From: an uncultured Brachyspira sp.
Lineage (GTDB): Bacteria; Spirochaetota; Brachyspiria; Brachyspirales; Brachyspiraceae
DNA length: 64,000 nt
Assembly (NCBI RefSeq): GCF_944388875.1
Contig: NZ_CALXKQ010000010.1
Coordinates: 1-64,000, forward strand
Direction: 5' to 3'
Shown one piece after another: positions 7,715-15,404 of this stretch. Position 1 is the first letter of the stretch. Each line of letters starts with the position of its first letter. The notes under the pieces are model-generated. The model made no database searches, was not told the DNA's origin, and saw nothing but the letters and a program-made list of their open reading frames with translations. Made by a program: the position numbers and the translations under genes.

Positions 7715-8620
7715 ATGAAAGATTTTGATAAATTAAAACAAATACTGAATGAACCTGTTACAATAAATAATTTAAATAGAATTAATGATTATTTTGTACG
7801 CTATTTATTTTCGCATGAGGGCAATGAAAATATAGCTTTAAATTTCATTAATGCAGTATTTAAAGATTTAGACTTTGAAACTTTTAATAAAATAGAAATA
7901 CTTAATCCTTTTAATATATCAGAAAACTATGATGAAAAAGAATCAATAGTTGATATAAAAGCTACTACGGAAACAGGTATCACTGTTTTAATAGAAATAC
8001 AATCAAGAGGAAATGAAGATTTTATAAAAAGAGCTTTGTATTATTGGGCTTATAATTACAGTTCTAGTTTAAATAGAGGTTCTTTTTATGATGAATTAAA
8101 AGCTACTGTAAGTATTAATATTACAAATTTTATATTAACAGATGAAGATAAAGTACATAGCTGTTATATTTTAAAAGAATTAAACAATAATAAAATTCTA
8201 ACAGATCATTGTCAATTGCATTTCCTTGAACTTCCTAAATTCAATTTAAAAGATATTAATGAAATAGAAGATTTAGATAATATACATAAAGAATTCATTT
8301 CTTGGATAAAATTTTTTAAGGGGGAAAATATGTCTATCTTAATGAAAGAAAATACTATATTTGAAGAAGTAGAAAAAAAATGCCGTACATTTGTTAATGA
8401 CAGTCCAGTAATGGATAAGTATAAAAAACGAGAAGTAGATACTTATTTTTTTAATAAAAGTATGGAATTAGATTTAAAAAGATCTAGAGAAGAAGGTATT
8501 AAAGAAGGTATTAAGGAAAATCAAATATTAACGGCTAAAAATATGAAAAAAGAAAATATGGATATTAATATTATAAGCAAAATAACAGGATTAAGTATAG
8601 AAGAAATAAAAAAATTGTGA
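7715..8620 (+). CDS. Rpn family PD-(D/E)xK nuclease / transposase-like protein (copy 2)
   Basis: 301 residues, paralogue of the protein at 749. The nuclease core is intact: RINDYFVRYLF, Asp in IVDIK, Glu-x-Gln in IEIQ, and the ALYYWAYNYS helix. The catalytic domain differs from copy 1 at many positions, but the last 45 residues from GIKEGIKE onward are almost identical, suggesting gene conversion or selection on that end. The ATG at 7715 is used because an upstream TTG would lie in the -10 box. There is no Shine-Dalgarno before it. An internal ATG at 8330 has a strong one. Expected role: DNA nuclease with toxin or phage-defence activity, inferred from the family. Confidence 0.85.
   Translation: MKDFDKLKQILNEPVTINNLNRINDYFVRYLFSHEGNENIALNFINAVFKDLDFETFNKIEILNPFNISENYDEKESIVDIKATTETGITVLIEIQSRGNEDFIKRALYYWAYNYSSSLNRGSFYDELKATVSINITNFILTDEDKVHSCYILKELNNNKILTDHCQLHFLELPKFNLKDINEIEDLDNIHKEFISWIKFFKGENMSILMKENTIFEEVEKKCRTFVNDSPVMDKYKKREVDTYFFNKSMELDLKRSREEGIKEGIKENQILTAKNMKKENMDINIISKITGLSIEEIKKL
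8330..8620 (+). CDS. Candidate intragenic small protein (RpnS-like), copy 2
   Basis: An in-frame ATG at 8330 has AAGGGGG (8318-8324) five bases upstream. The product would be 96 residues (MSILMKENTIFEEV...), the Rpn C-terminal domain with two GIKE repeats. The start is at the same aligned position as ATG 1331 of copy 1 (MSEIVKEKPIMEEV), and both have the full-length start without a ribosome site. That two paralogues keep this layout while their surrounding sequence has diverged argues the internal start is used. Confidence 0.6.
   Translation: MSILMKENTIFEEVEKKCRTFVNDSPVMDKYKKREVDTYFFNKSMELDLKRSREEGIKEGIKENQILTAKNMKKENMDINIISKITGLSIEEIKKL
8495..8518 (+). repeat. 12-base coding repeats in rpn copy 2 (two units)
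   Basis: Two 12-base units encode GIKE-GIKE, preceded by a diverged SREE unit. Copy 1 has five units at the same place. Confidence 0.7.
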
Positions 8621-8709
8621 GTTCCTGATGGCAGAAGCCTATTAACGAACAAATTTTTTATAAACGATATAAGAAATAAAAAAATTCTAATTATATAGAA
8701 TAATCTTTT

Positions 8710-8750
8710 AATTGCATGCATATTTTTTATATGCATGCAATTTTTTATTG
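8710..8750 (+). terminator. Terminator between convergent rpn and mtnK
   Basis: A perfect 14-base stem (8710-8723 with 8729-8742; core TGCATGCA) has a five-T loop and a T-rich tail on the plus strand. It ends the island and separates it from the minus-strand operon. Confidence 0.8.
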
Positions 8751-8786
8751 TCAAAAATATTTTATATAAAATAGTAGTTTTAATAA

Positions 8787-10049
8787 TTACAGTTTATCAA
8801 TATTGGAATATCTATTTACAATCTCAGCAACTTTATCTATAGTATCAATACTTTCTCTATTTATCAAAAACTCTCTTCCTATGTTTAAACATATCCAATC
8901 AAGTCTAGCCCTCTCTTTTAAATCCTGAATGCCTGAAATATCTTTATTTTTTGCAAGCCCTAAAGTTCTTCTTATAAGCACACATCCTGCAAAACCTACA
9001 GAATCTTTGAATATTCTATTTAAAACAGTTTTAATATAATCCTCTGAATGTTTTTTTCCTTCTGGGTACTGCCAATATAAAGGGTTAGTTTCTTCTAAAT
9101 GTTTTTTCCATAGAGATTCAAATTTACTTAAAGTTCCTGTAAGCATATATTTAGCTGTATCAAAAAGCCATTTTCTATACTCTATAGAATTTGTACCTAA
9201 TCTTTTTTGATGATACTCATGCGAAATATAAGCCATAAAGAAATTAGCTATAGCCTTTCCAATATCAAACCCTATAGGACCGTAAAATGCAAACTCTGGG
9301 TCTATAATATATGTTTCTTCTTCATTACCCATAAAACTTCCCAAATGAAAATCTCCATGCAATAATGCTTCTGTCTTAGTCATAAATGCATATTTCATCT
9401 CTGCCGCTGCTGTTTTAAGTTTTGAATCTCTTTGAAATTTTTTAACTTCATCTATATTTAATTCATCATAAAATACATTAGTATCATTATCTTCAAAAGG
9501 ATGAGTAAAAATAAAATCTTCTGTTAAACTACATAGTTCAGCATTCATATATTCTATAACTAGAACTTTTTTAGATTTAGTATCCAAATAATAATCAGAA
9601 GTAAAAAATAAAGTATTAGATAGGAAATCTGTTAAATGTTCTGCAGCTTTAGGGAATTTTTTTCCTTCTATTATTTCTCCCCTTAAAACCTTATGATTAT
9701 TTAAATTCTGCATTATAACAAGGCACATATCATCAGAATCATAATATATCTTAGGAACAAGATTAGGACATAACCTGTATTGCTCCTTAAGGGTTTTTAT
9801 CTCTATTTTCATCCTGTCTTTTTCCAAAGGATAACTTTCTCCAACGCATCTTAAAAAGGGTACAGACTGTTTTAAAATTACAGTTTCTTTATCATTATTT
9901 TTATTTGTAATGCTGTATACAAAATTTAAATTACCATCTCCAATTTCAGTTATTATTAAGTCATCAAAGCTGGAGAATATATTTTTCATTTCATCTATGG
10001 TTTTTAAATAGTCTATTATAGTATCTATACTTAGTTGTTTATAAGCCAT
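8787..10049 (-). CDS. mtnK: S-methyl-5-thioribose kinase
   Basis: 420 residues, about family length. It phosphorylates 5-methylthioribose on C1 with ATP in methionine salvage. The aminoglycoside-phosphotransferase-like fold shows the Gly-rich GDGNLNFVY loop near residue 37, the catalytic LLHGDFHLGS segment near residue 232, and IDPEFAFYGPIGFDIG with the metal-binding Asp. It lies three bases after mtnA with a GGAG site in the gap, so the two are co-translated. Downstream salvage enzymes (MtnB, MtnC, MtnD) are not in the window. Because the operon also holds an ArsS-like protein, the kinase may act on a 5-modified ribose from that pathway; this is inference. Confidence 0.9.
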   Translation of the reverse strand: MAYKQLSIDTIIDYLKTIDEMKNIFSSFDDLIITEIGDGNLNFVYSITNKNNDKETVILKQSVPFLRCVGESYPLEKDRMKIEIKTLKEQYRLCPNLVPKIYYDSDDMCLVIMQNLNNHKVLRGEIIEGKKFPKAAEHLTDFLSNTLFFTSDYYLDTKSKKVLVIEYMNAELCSLTEDFIFTHPFEDNDTNVFYDELNIDEVKKFQRDSKLKTAAAEMKYAFMTKTEALLHGDFHLGSFMGNEEETYIIDPEFAFYGPIGFDIGKAIANFFMAYISHEYHQKRLGTNSIEYRKWLFDTAKYMLTGTLSKFESLWKKHLEETNPLYWQYPEGKKHSEDYIKTVLNRIFKDSVGFAGCVLIRRTLGLAKNKDISGIQDLKERARLDWICLNIGREFLINRESIDTIDKVAEIVNRYSNIDKL

Positions 10050-10052
10050 AAT

Positions 10053-11087
10053 TTAAAACTCCTTGAAAGCCTTTTTTAAATTTTCTATATACGGAGGTTT
10101 TATTATCCCTTTTTTTGTAATAAACCCTGTTATAAGCTCATTAGGCGTAACATCAAAAGCTGGATTTCTTACTTTAATATTCAATGGTGCCGTTTGTACC
10201 CCAGCAAAATTTATTACTTCTTTAGCATCTCTCTCTTCTATAACTATATCATGTCCAGTTTTTGTATTCAAATCAAAAGTAGTTGAAGGACATGCTATGT
10301 AAAAAGGTATATTAAAATATTTAGCTAAAATAGCGACTCCCATTGTACCTATCTTATTTGCAGCATCTCCATTTTCAGCAACTCTATCGCATCCTACTAT
10401 AACCAAATCTATAAGCCCTTTAGACATTATAAAAGCAGCCATATTATCACATATCAAAGTAACATCTATACCAGCCTCGCTTAATTCAAAACTAGTTAAT
10501 CTTGCACCTTGAAGCAATGGTCTTGTTTCATCAGCATATACTCTTATCTTCATACCTCTTTCATATGCTGTATACATAGGAGCAAGTGCCGTACCTATTC
10601 CGCTTACCGCCAATCTTCCAGCATTGCAATGTGTAAGTACTCCAAAATTATCTTTTAAAAGTTCAGCACCATTCTCGCCTATTTTCTGACATATATCTAT
10701 GTCTTCAGAGTGTATTTTCTTAGCCTCATCTTCAAGCATATTATATAATTCTAATGAAGTTTTATCTTTCTTATTATTTACAGCATTAAACATTCTATTT
10801 AAAGCATAACTTAAATTAACAGCTGTAGGTCTTGAAGAGTTCAAATATTTAGCCCTGCTCTCAAAATCGCTGGCAGATAAATCAGTCTTACTTTTTAAAT
10901 CTATAAGCATAGAATAGGCAGCAGCAACTCCTATAGCAGGAGCTCCCCTAACTTTCAATTCCTTTATAGCATTATAAGCATCTTCAATAGTTGATAACTT
11001 TACTTCTTTTACAGTTACAGGTATTAATGTTTGATCAAGTATATAAAGCTCATCTCCAGTCCATCTTACAGTAGGTATATTCGGCAT
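10053..11087 (-). CDS. mtnA: S-methyl-5-thioribose-1-phosphate isomerase
   Basis: 344 residues of the eIF2B-like/MtnA family. It isomerises methylthioribose-1-phosphate to methylthioribulose-1-phosphate. Typical segments include VRGAPAIGVAAAYSM (around residue 47), LTHCNAGRLAVSGIGTAL (catalytic Cys), ADETRPLLQGARLTSFEL and GCDRVAENGDAANKIGT (catalytic Asp). The start is ATG 11087, preceded by AGGAGGG at five bases; an in-frame start further upstream adds 19 residues atypical of the family and has no ribosome site. Second-last gene of the five-gene minus-strand operon. Confidence 0.92.
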   Translation of the reverse strand: MPNIPTVRWTGDELYILDQTLIPVTVKEVKLSTIEDAYNAIKELKVRGAPAIGVAAAYSMLIDLKSKTDLSASDFESRAKYLNSSRPTAVNLSYALNRMFNAVNNKKDKTSLELYNMLEDEAKKIHSEDIDICQKIGENGAELLKDNFGVLTHCNAGRLAVSGIGTALAPMYTAYERGMKIRVYADETRPLLQGARLTSFELSEAGIDVTLICDNMAAFIMSKGLIDLVIVGCDRVAENGDAANKIGTMGVAILAKYFNIPFYIACPSTTFDLNTKTGHDIVIEERDAKEVINFAGVQTAPLNIKVRNPAFDVTPNELITGFITKKGIIKPPYIENLKKAFKEF

Positions 11088-11150
11088 TGATACCCTCCTA
11101 ATTTTTACTAGAATAAGTATAATAAAATGACCGCTAAATTTCAATAGAAA

Positions 11151-12104
11151 CTACTGCAAATTTCCCTGACAGCTGCTTCCCTCTCCAGCAGTACATCCGT
11201 AACAATAATCTTCTATTACTATAGAATTGTCCCTAAAATCATCAATGGTTAAATCACCTATATATGAAGATTTATTATTTGCAGATATTAAATTTTTCAT
11301 TTGATTAAAGTCGCAATCGTACACTTTTCCGTCATAACCTATATTAATCGTATTTAAACACATAACTTTATAAGCATTTGATACATTAAAATTATCCTCA
11401 AGAAGCTGCATATATTGCTCATACTTATTATTCTTTTTAAGTTTCTCTTCAAATCTTCCTATAGGTATATTGGCAATAGTATATAAATTATTAAACACTA
11501 TGCCATGTTCATTTTTTAAATGCTCTTTATAATCCTTTTCTAATTCTGCTTGAGAAGCAGGCAGATAATCATCCAATGGATTATAAACCAAATTTATAAT
11601 TAAATCTTTATCAATGCCGTACCCTACAGAGTTTAAATATTTAAGCATTTTTATAGATTTCTCATAAGTTCCATTTCCTCTTTGTTCATCAACATTTTCT
11701 TTTGTATAGCAAGGAAGAGAAGCTACCAACTCTACCCTATTATTTTTAAAAATATCTATAAGTTCTTTTTTATTTTCTAATATGGTTAAATTAGTTCTTA
11801 ATATAATTCTATTAACATTTTTTAACTTTCTAACATCTTCTATGAATTTAGGTAATAAATCACAATTTTCAGGAGCACCTCCTGTTATATCAACATCTAT
11901 TTGTTTATTAGAATTTTTTATAAACTTTAAACAGTCATTCAATACTTCTCTGCTTATAGTTTCTTTTCTATTAGAACCAGCATCAACATGGCAATGAGCA
12001 CAATGTAAATTACAACTATAACCTGTGTTAATCTGCACAGTTTCTATTTCTTTTTTCTTCAATTCAATATCATATTTTTTTAAAGTTTCTGAAAAATGCA
12101 TCAT
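11151..12104 (-). CDS. arsS: ArsS-like radical SAM/Cys-rich protein
   Basis: 317 residues. The radical SAM cluster motif is CNLHCAHC near residue 32, followed by HVDAGSNRKE; DITGGAPE follows near residue 75. The C-terminal half has the Cys-rich domain with MCLNTINIGYDGKVYDCDFN and ends with CYGCTAGEGSSCQG, hallmarks of the rSAM/selenodomain family whose studied cyanobacterial members (ArsS) transfer the 5'-deoxyadenosyl group of SAM to dimethylarsinous acid in arsenosugar synthesis. Some relatives are selenoproteins; I see only Cys codons here. AAGGAGT precedes the ATG. No ArsM methyltransferase lies nearby, so the natural substrate is open. Its usual companions, two glycosyl/nucleotidyl transferases, are encoded on the plus arm at 18.7-20.1 kb. 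Confidence 0.85.
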   Translation of the reverse strand: MMHFSETLKKYDIELKKKEIETVQINTGYSCNLHCAHCHVDAGSNRKETISREVLNDCLKFIKNSNKQIDVDITGGAPENCDLLPKFIEDVRKLKNVNRIILRTNLTILENKKELIDIFKNNRVELVASLPCYTKENVDEQRGNGTYEKSIKMLKYLNSVGYGIDKDLIINLVYNPLDDYLPASQAELEKDYKEHLKNEHGIVFNNLYTIANIPIGRFEEKLKKNNKYEQYMQLLEDNFNVSNAYKVMCLNTINIGYDGKVYDCDFNQMKNLISANNKSSYIGDLTIDDFRDNSIVIEDYCYGCTAGEGSSCQGNLQ

Positions 12105-12123
12105 TTATATACTCCTTAATTTT

Positions 12124-13056
12124 TTATAGTATTTGAAAACCTTTTATTACAGCTTTTTCTATACCATATTCAGTTCCATTGATTATTCTATCTCTGTATG
12201 ATACAGATGCTTCGCTTCCTAAAGGCCATAAATTATCAAACCATTTTAAAAATCTATCGTTATTGTACCTAACTGGAACAGCCTCTGCATACAAATTATT
12301 AATTCTATCTCTGTAAACAGCATTCTCATTTACAGAATTTGATATTCTAGTTATTAAGCCATAAAGCTTTCCCTTAAAATTCGGCATGCCTGCAGCACCA
12401 TTATTTATAACAATTCCATTTTTAAGTTTAGCTGCAGCAGGAAAGCATGTATGTGTAGATGCCAAAATATCTATATCATTTTCTATAAACCAATTATCAA
12501 GCTCATTCTGTCTTTCATATCTTTCTAAAGATTCATTAGAACATTCCCATCCGCTTAATGACTTTTCATCACCATGTGTTATAGCTATTTTCTGCCCCAT
12601 CATTTCCAATGTAATATTTTTCTTTCTGCCAGATAATATATTTTTATATTTAGTCAAAATATCCATAACTTTCTTCAATTCTTTATGTATAATATTGGAT
12701 CTATTAACTATATCATCAGATACATAGCTTGGATATGAACATCCGCACCCATTATAATCTCCTTCTCTAAAAAGCTCTTTTTCAACATTTCCTAAAAGCT
12801 TTTGAGAATTTTCAGACATATCCTCTATCTTTTTAAAATCATCTGCACTCTTGTCAAACCAATGCATATCTCCATTAAATATAAGCAAAATATCTTTATC
12901 TTTTTCATTTTCAATCATCTTATTTATTTCTTTTAAAGACTCAATATTTCCGTATAATCCTCCAACTATATACAATGTCGAATTATTTATGTTTATTACT
13001 TTTTTAAATGAATCTTTATCCAATGCATAATCAGACGGACATGTTTCTGCTCTCAT
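12124..13056 (-). CDS. Calcineurin-like metallophosphoesterase of the ArsS operon
   Basis: 310 residues. Metallophosphoesterase landmarks are FNGDMHWFD (GD motif), ITHGDEKSLSGW and ASTHTCFPAA, with INNGAAGMPNF near the end. The first motif, normally DxHG, reads YIVGGLYGN, lacking the usual Asp-His pair, so metal binding may be altered. It overlaps the symporter gene by four bases (ATGA) and is followed 20 bases on by arsS, so co-translation is likely. Expected role: removing phosphate from an intermediate of the ArsS-linked pathway; the substrate is unknown. Confidence 0.75.
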   Translation of the reverse strand: MRAETCPSDYALDKDSFKKVININNSTLYIVGGLYGNIESLKEINKMIENEKDKDILLIFNGDMHWFDKSADDFKKIEDMSENSQKLLGNVEKELFREGDYNGCGCSYPSYVSDDIVNRSNIIHKELKKVMDILTKYKNILSGRKKNITLEMMGQKIAITHGDEKSLSGWECSNESLERYERQNELDNWFIENDIDILASTHTCFPAAAKLKNGIVINNGAAGMPNFKGKLYGLITRISNSVNENAVYRDRINNLYAEAVPVRYNNDRFLKWFDNLWPLGSEASVSYRDRIINGTEYGIEKAVIKGFQIL

Positions 13057-14429
13057 ACTTTATCCTTTTTCATTATTATGCTTGGTATAATATAAGCCAA
13101 GAAACATAATATGCTTCCATATAAATTAACACCTAATAATAAAGCACTTTTACCATCGCCTATACTAAATATTTTTGGAATAACACCTATAGTATAAGCT
13201 ATTCCTAAAAAAATACCTATCCAAAAACTCAAATGAAATCCTATCTTAGTAGGCTTAAAAATACCATGAAGTAAAAATATAGGAGAAAGTCCTATTACCA
13301 TAGTGCCGCTTATTGTTGTTGCTGCCAGTATATTAGTTCCTGCTATCATTGGCAAATTTCCTACTACAGCAAACAAAACCATAACAAGCATACCTATTAT
13401 TCTTGCTTTATTTCCTAAATCTATGCCTTTTATATGAGGTAAATCTTGAGCAGCCAATTTAGATAAACTTGAAAATGTAGAATCCAAAGTTGAACCAGCA
13501 GCAAATATCATTAATACTGCCATTAAAAGGAACGCAAATACAGACATATTTTTAGCTACATCAGCTGGAACGTTTCCGCTTAAAACTATATTTTCCAATT
13601 TTGCATGTATTCCTATAAAGCTAAATATGAGTATAACAATAAAACCCAATATGCCTGATACTATAAACGCTTTAAGCATTTCTTTCTCTTCGGATATAAA
13701 TCCTCTATCAGTTAATACAGGATCATGAAAAGGGTAACTAAAAATTTGTATAAAAGTTACAAGAATTAAATCAACTCCTCCTGACAAAGTCCAAGTTCCT
13801 GATGAAGCATATTCATTTAAGGAATGTTTAGGTATTATCCACACCGCAATAAAAATAAATATTATAACAAATAGTACAGTTTGTATTGCATCTGTAATAA
13901 TAGAACTTAATAAGCCTCCCTTCATAGAATATATTAATGTTATTATAGTAAATATTGAGGCTGCTATTATAAAATTAATACTTCCGCTTGCTCCATAATA
14001 CCCCCCTATAACAGAAGAGTTGCTCCAAATTTCATTGAATAATCTTATAAGTATTGCAGCAGAAAATGATAAAGCAGCGGCATTTCCATAATTATCTTTT
14101 AAAAAGCTGACAAGTCCTTTAGCGTTATACTTTTTTCTTAATCTGTATATAACTATTCCAGATATAGGTATGCATAACCAATATAATGCATAAGCGATCC
14201 CTCCTACAATTCCATAATCTGCCCCTAAATTAGCTGCATTTGTAACTGATTTTGCAAATATCCAACTTATAAAAATACTTGATGTTAATATAAAAGTAGA
14301 AGGTTTATTTCCATATTTATCTTCACCGTTAAAAAAACTTTTAATTGTCAAGGCTTTCGGAGATAAAAATGTCATTGTAATTCCATATAGAGATAAAAAT
14401 CCCCAAAAAAATATAGATGTAAATTCCAT
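13053..14429 (-). CDS. Sodium:solute symporter family transporter
   Basis: 458 residues with about 12-13 predicted membrane helices, inner membrane. The SSS-family pattern is recognisable: a long N-terminal helix, the SISWIFAKSVTNAANLGADYGIVGG region, SSVIGGYYGASGS, the YPFHDPVLTDRGF loop, and FAAGSTLDSTFSSLSKLAAQDL, resembling the Na2-site helix of PutP/SGLT relatives. Substrate is not predictable. It is the first gene of the operon ending in mtnK and shares an ATGA overlap with the phosphoesterase, suggesting import or export of a metabolite used by the ArsS pathway. Confidence 0.8.
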   Translation of the reverse strand: MEFTSIFFWGFLSLYGITMTFLSPKALTIKSFFNGEDKYGNKPSTFILTSSIFISWIFAKSVTNAANLGADYGIVGGIAYALYWLCIPISGIVIYRLRKKYNAKGLVSFLKDNYGNAAALSFSAAILIRLFNEIWSNSSVIGGYYGASGSINFIIAASIFTIITLIYSMKGGLLSSIITDAIQTVLFVIIFIFIAVWIIPKHSLNEYASSGTWTLSGGVDLILVTFIQIFSYPFHDPVLTDRGFISEEKEMLKAFIVSGILGFIVILIFSFIGIHAKLENIVLSGNVPADVAKNMSVFAFLLMAVLMIFAAGSTLDSTFSSLSKLAAQDLPHIKGIDLGNKARIIGMLVMVLFAVVGNLPMIAGTNILAATTISGTMVIGLSPIFLLHGIFKPTKIGFHLSFWIGIFLGIAYTIGVIPKIFSIGDGKSALLLGVNLYGSILCFLAYIIPSIIMKKDKV

Positions 14430-14447
14430 AAAATATTTACCCCATTT

Positions 14448-14473
14448 AAGCCCGCATAAATCTGTGCGGGCTT
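14448..14473 (-). other. GC-rich hairpin in the leader of the symporter-ArsS-Mtn operon
   Basis: A perfect nine-base stem, AAGCCCGCA (14448-14456) with TGCGGGCTT (14465-14473), has an eight-base loop and stands out in AT-rich DNA. On the minus strand it lies a few bases before the GGGG ribosome site of the symporter gene and has no T tail, so it is not a clear terminator for that strand; a T run follows on the plus strand. It could be a translational control hairpin or the distal terminator of the rhodanese gene. Confidence 0.5.
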
Positions 14474-14596
14474 TTATAAATAATGAATTATTTTTTATTA
14501 AAACTATAGATTCACGATCTAATTAAATTGAAAAAATGAGAGGGATTTTATTCTTATAGTAAATAAAAAAATGAAAGTTCATAAATTTAATTTTTA

Positions 14597-15025
14597 TTAC
14601 TCAGCCAATGCTTTAGAAAACTCATCATATCCTGCATTATTGAGGTTATTAACATTAGTAAAACCTAAATCAGCCATTATTTGAGAAGCCTGTCCTGAAC
14701 GGTTACCTGTTCTGCAGAATACTATATACTCTTTACTTTTATCTAAAGCAGATACATTGTCTTTAAAATCAGCTGCTTTAAAATCTATATTAGTAGCACC
14801 TTCTATAGTACCTGTTTCTTTAATTTCATCTGGTGTTCTTACATCTATTAATATGATGTTAGTATTTGATTTCCATAATGTTATAACTTCATCAACAGTT
14901 AAGTTCTTATAACTTGCTGCAGTATTAGTCTGCTGCTGAGAAGATGAAGAAGATGATGATGAATTACTGCAGCTTATTATCAATGATAATAAAACTACAA
15001 AAGAGATTATAATATTTTTTTTCAT
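14597..15025 (-). CDS. Rhodanese-domain lipoprotein
   Basis: 142 residues. The lipoprotein signal (SLIISC, Cys near residue 19) is followed by a Ser/Gln linker and one rhodanese domain. IILIDVRTPDEI marks the substrate-side loop and CRTGNRSG the active-site loop with the catalytic Cys. Rhodaneses carry persulfide sulfur; lipid-anchored, it would act outside the cytoplasm. AGGAG precedes the ATG. It lies between the two arms of the ArsS-type locus and is transcribed with the minus arm's orientation. E. coli has a comparable grouping of rhodanese YnjE with YdjX, YdjY and YdjZ, families also present here. Confidence 0.9.
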   Translation of the reverse strand: MKKNIIISFVVLLSLIISCSNSSSSSSSSQQQTNTAASYKNLTVDEVITLWKSNTNIILIDVRTPDEIKETGTIEGATNIDFKAADFKDNVSALDKSKEYIVFCRTGNRSGQASQIMADLGFTNVNNLNNAGYDEFSKALAE

Positions 15026-15056
15026 AGTAAAATTCTCCTAATTAGAAATTTAGTTT

Positions 15057-15084
15057 ATAATAACATACAAAGAATTATAGTCAA
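15057..15084 (-). promoter_or_regulatory. Promoter of rhodanese lipoprotein
   Basis: On the minus strand TTGACT (15084-15079), 16 bases, extended TGT-TATTAT (-10 at 15062-15057). Start point expected about 25 bases before the ATG. Confidence 0.65.
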
Positions 15085-15404
15085 TAAAAAATTATATAAA
15101 TACTTTTAAATTATTGTTTTTTTAATTTAAAATATAAAACCTCATTATAAAAATAATTTTTTATAGAATGTATAGCTTTTATCATATATTTTACTTGATA
15201 TTTTTATTCTTTTTGTTATTATTAGCAATAGAGTAATTTTTTTGGAAGGATTATGTTTAATAAATATTCTATTAACAATTTACTTATATTTTTTAATAAT
15301 TACAAATTTCCTCTTAAATAAAATCATATAGTCCGTGAGACTTATTTCATAAATATATAATTATAAAATCTAAATTATTTTATAAAATCGGGAGTTTATC
15401 TATT
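15085..15404. other. AT-rich divergent intergenic region
   Basis: About 320 bases between the rhodanese promoter and the plus arm. I see no gene, RNA or clear repeat. A GGGAG ribosome site (about 15390) precedes the ATG at 15405; possible -10 boxes are present but no convincing -35. Confidence 0.5.

Noticed and set aside
749-8620. Insertion sequences around the rpn genes
   Set aside because: Rpn proteins are labelled transposase-like, but no terminal inverted repeats or target duplications were found flanking either copy.
8787-11087. Ordinary complete methionine-salvage locus
   Set aside because: Only mtnK and mtnA are present, embedded in an ArsS-type operon; later pathway genes are absent from the window.
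12386-12727. Long plus-strand frame inside the phosphoesterase gene
   Set aside because: Antisense shadow of a gene with clear motifs; no ribosome site or recognisable domain.
14448-14473. Riboswitch upstream of the symporter
   Set aside because: A single short stem with no recognisable aptamer; described only as a hairpin.
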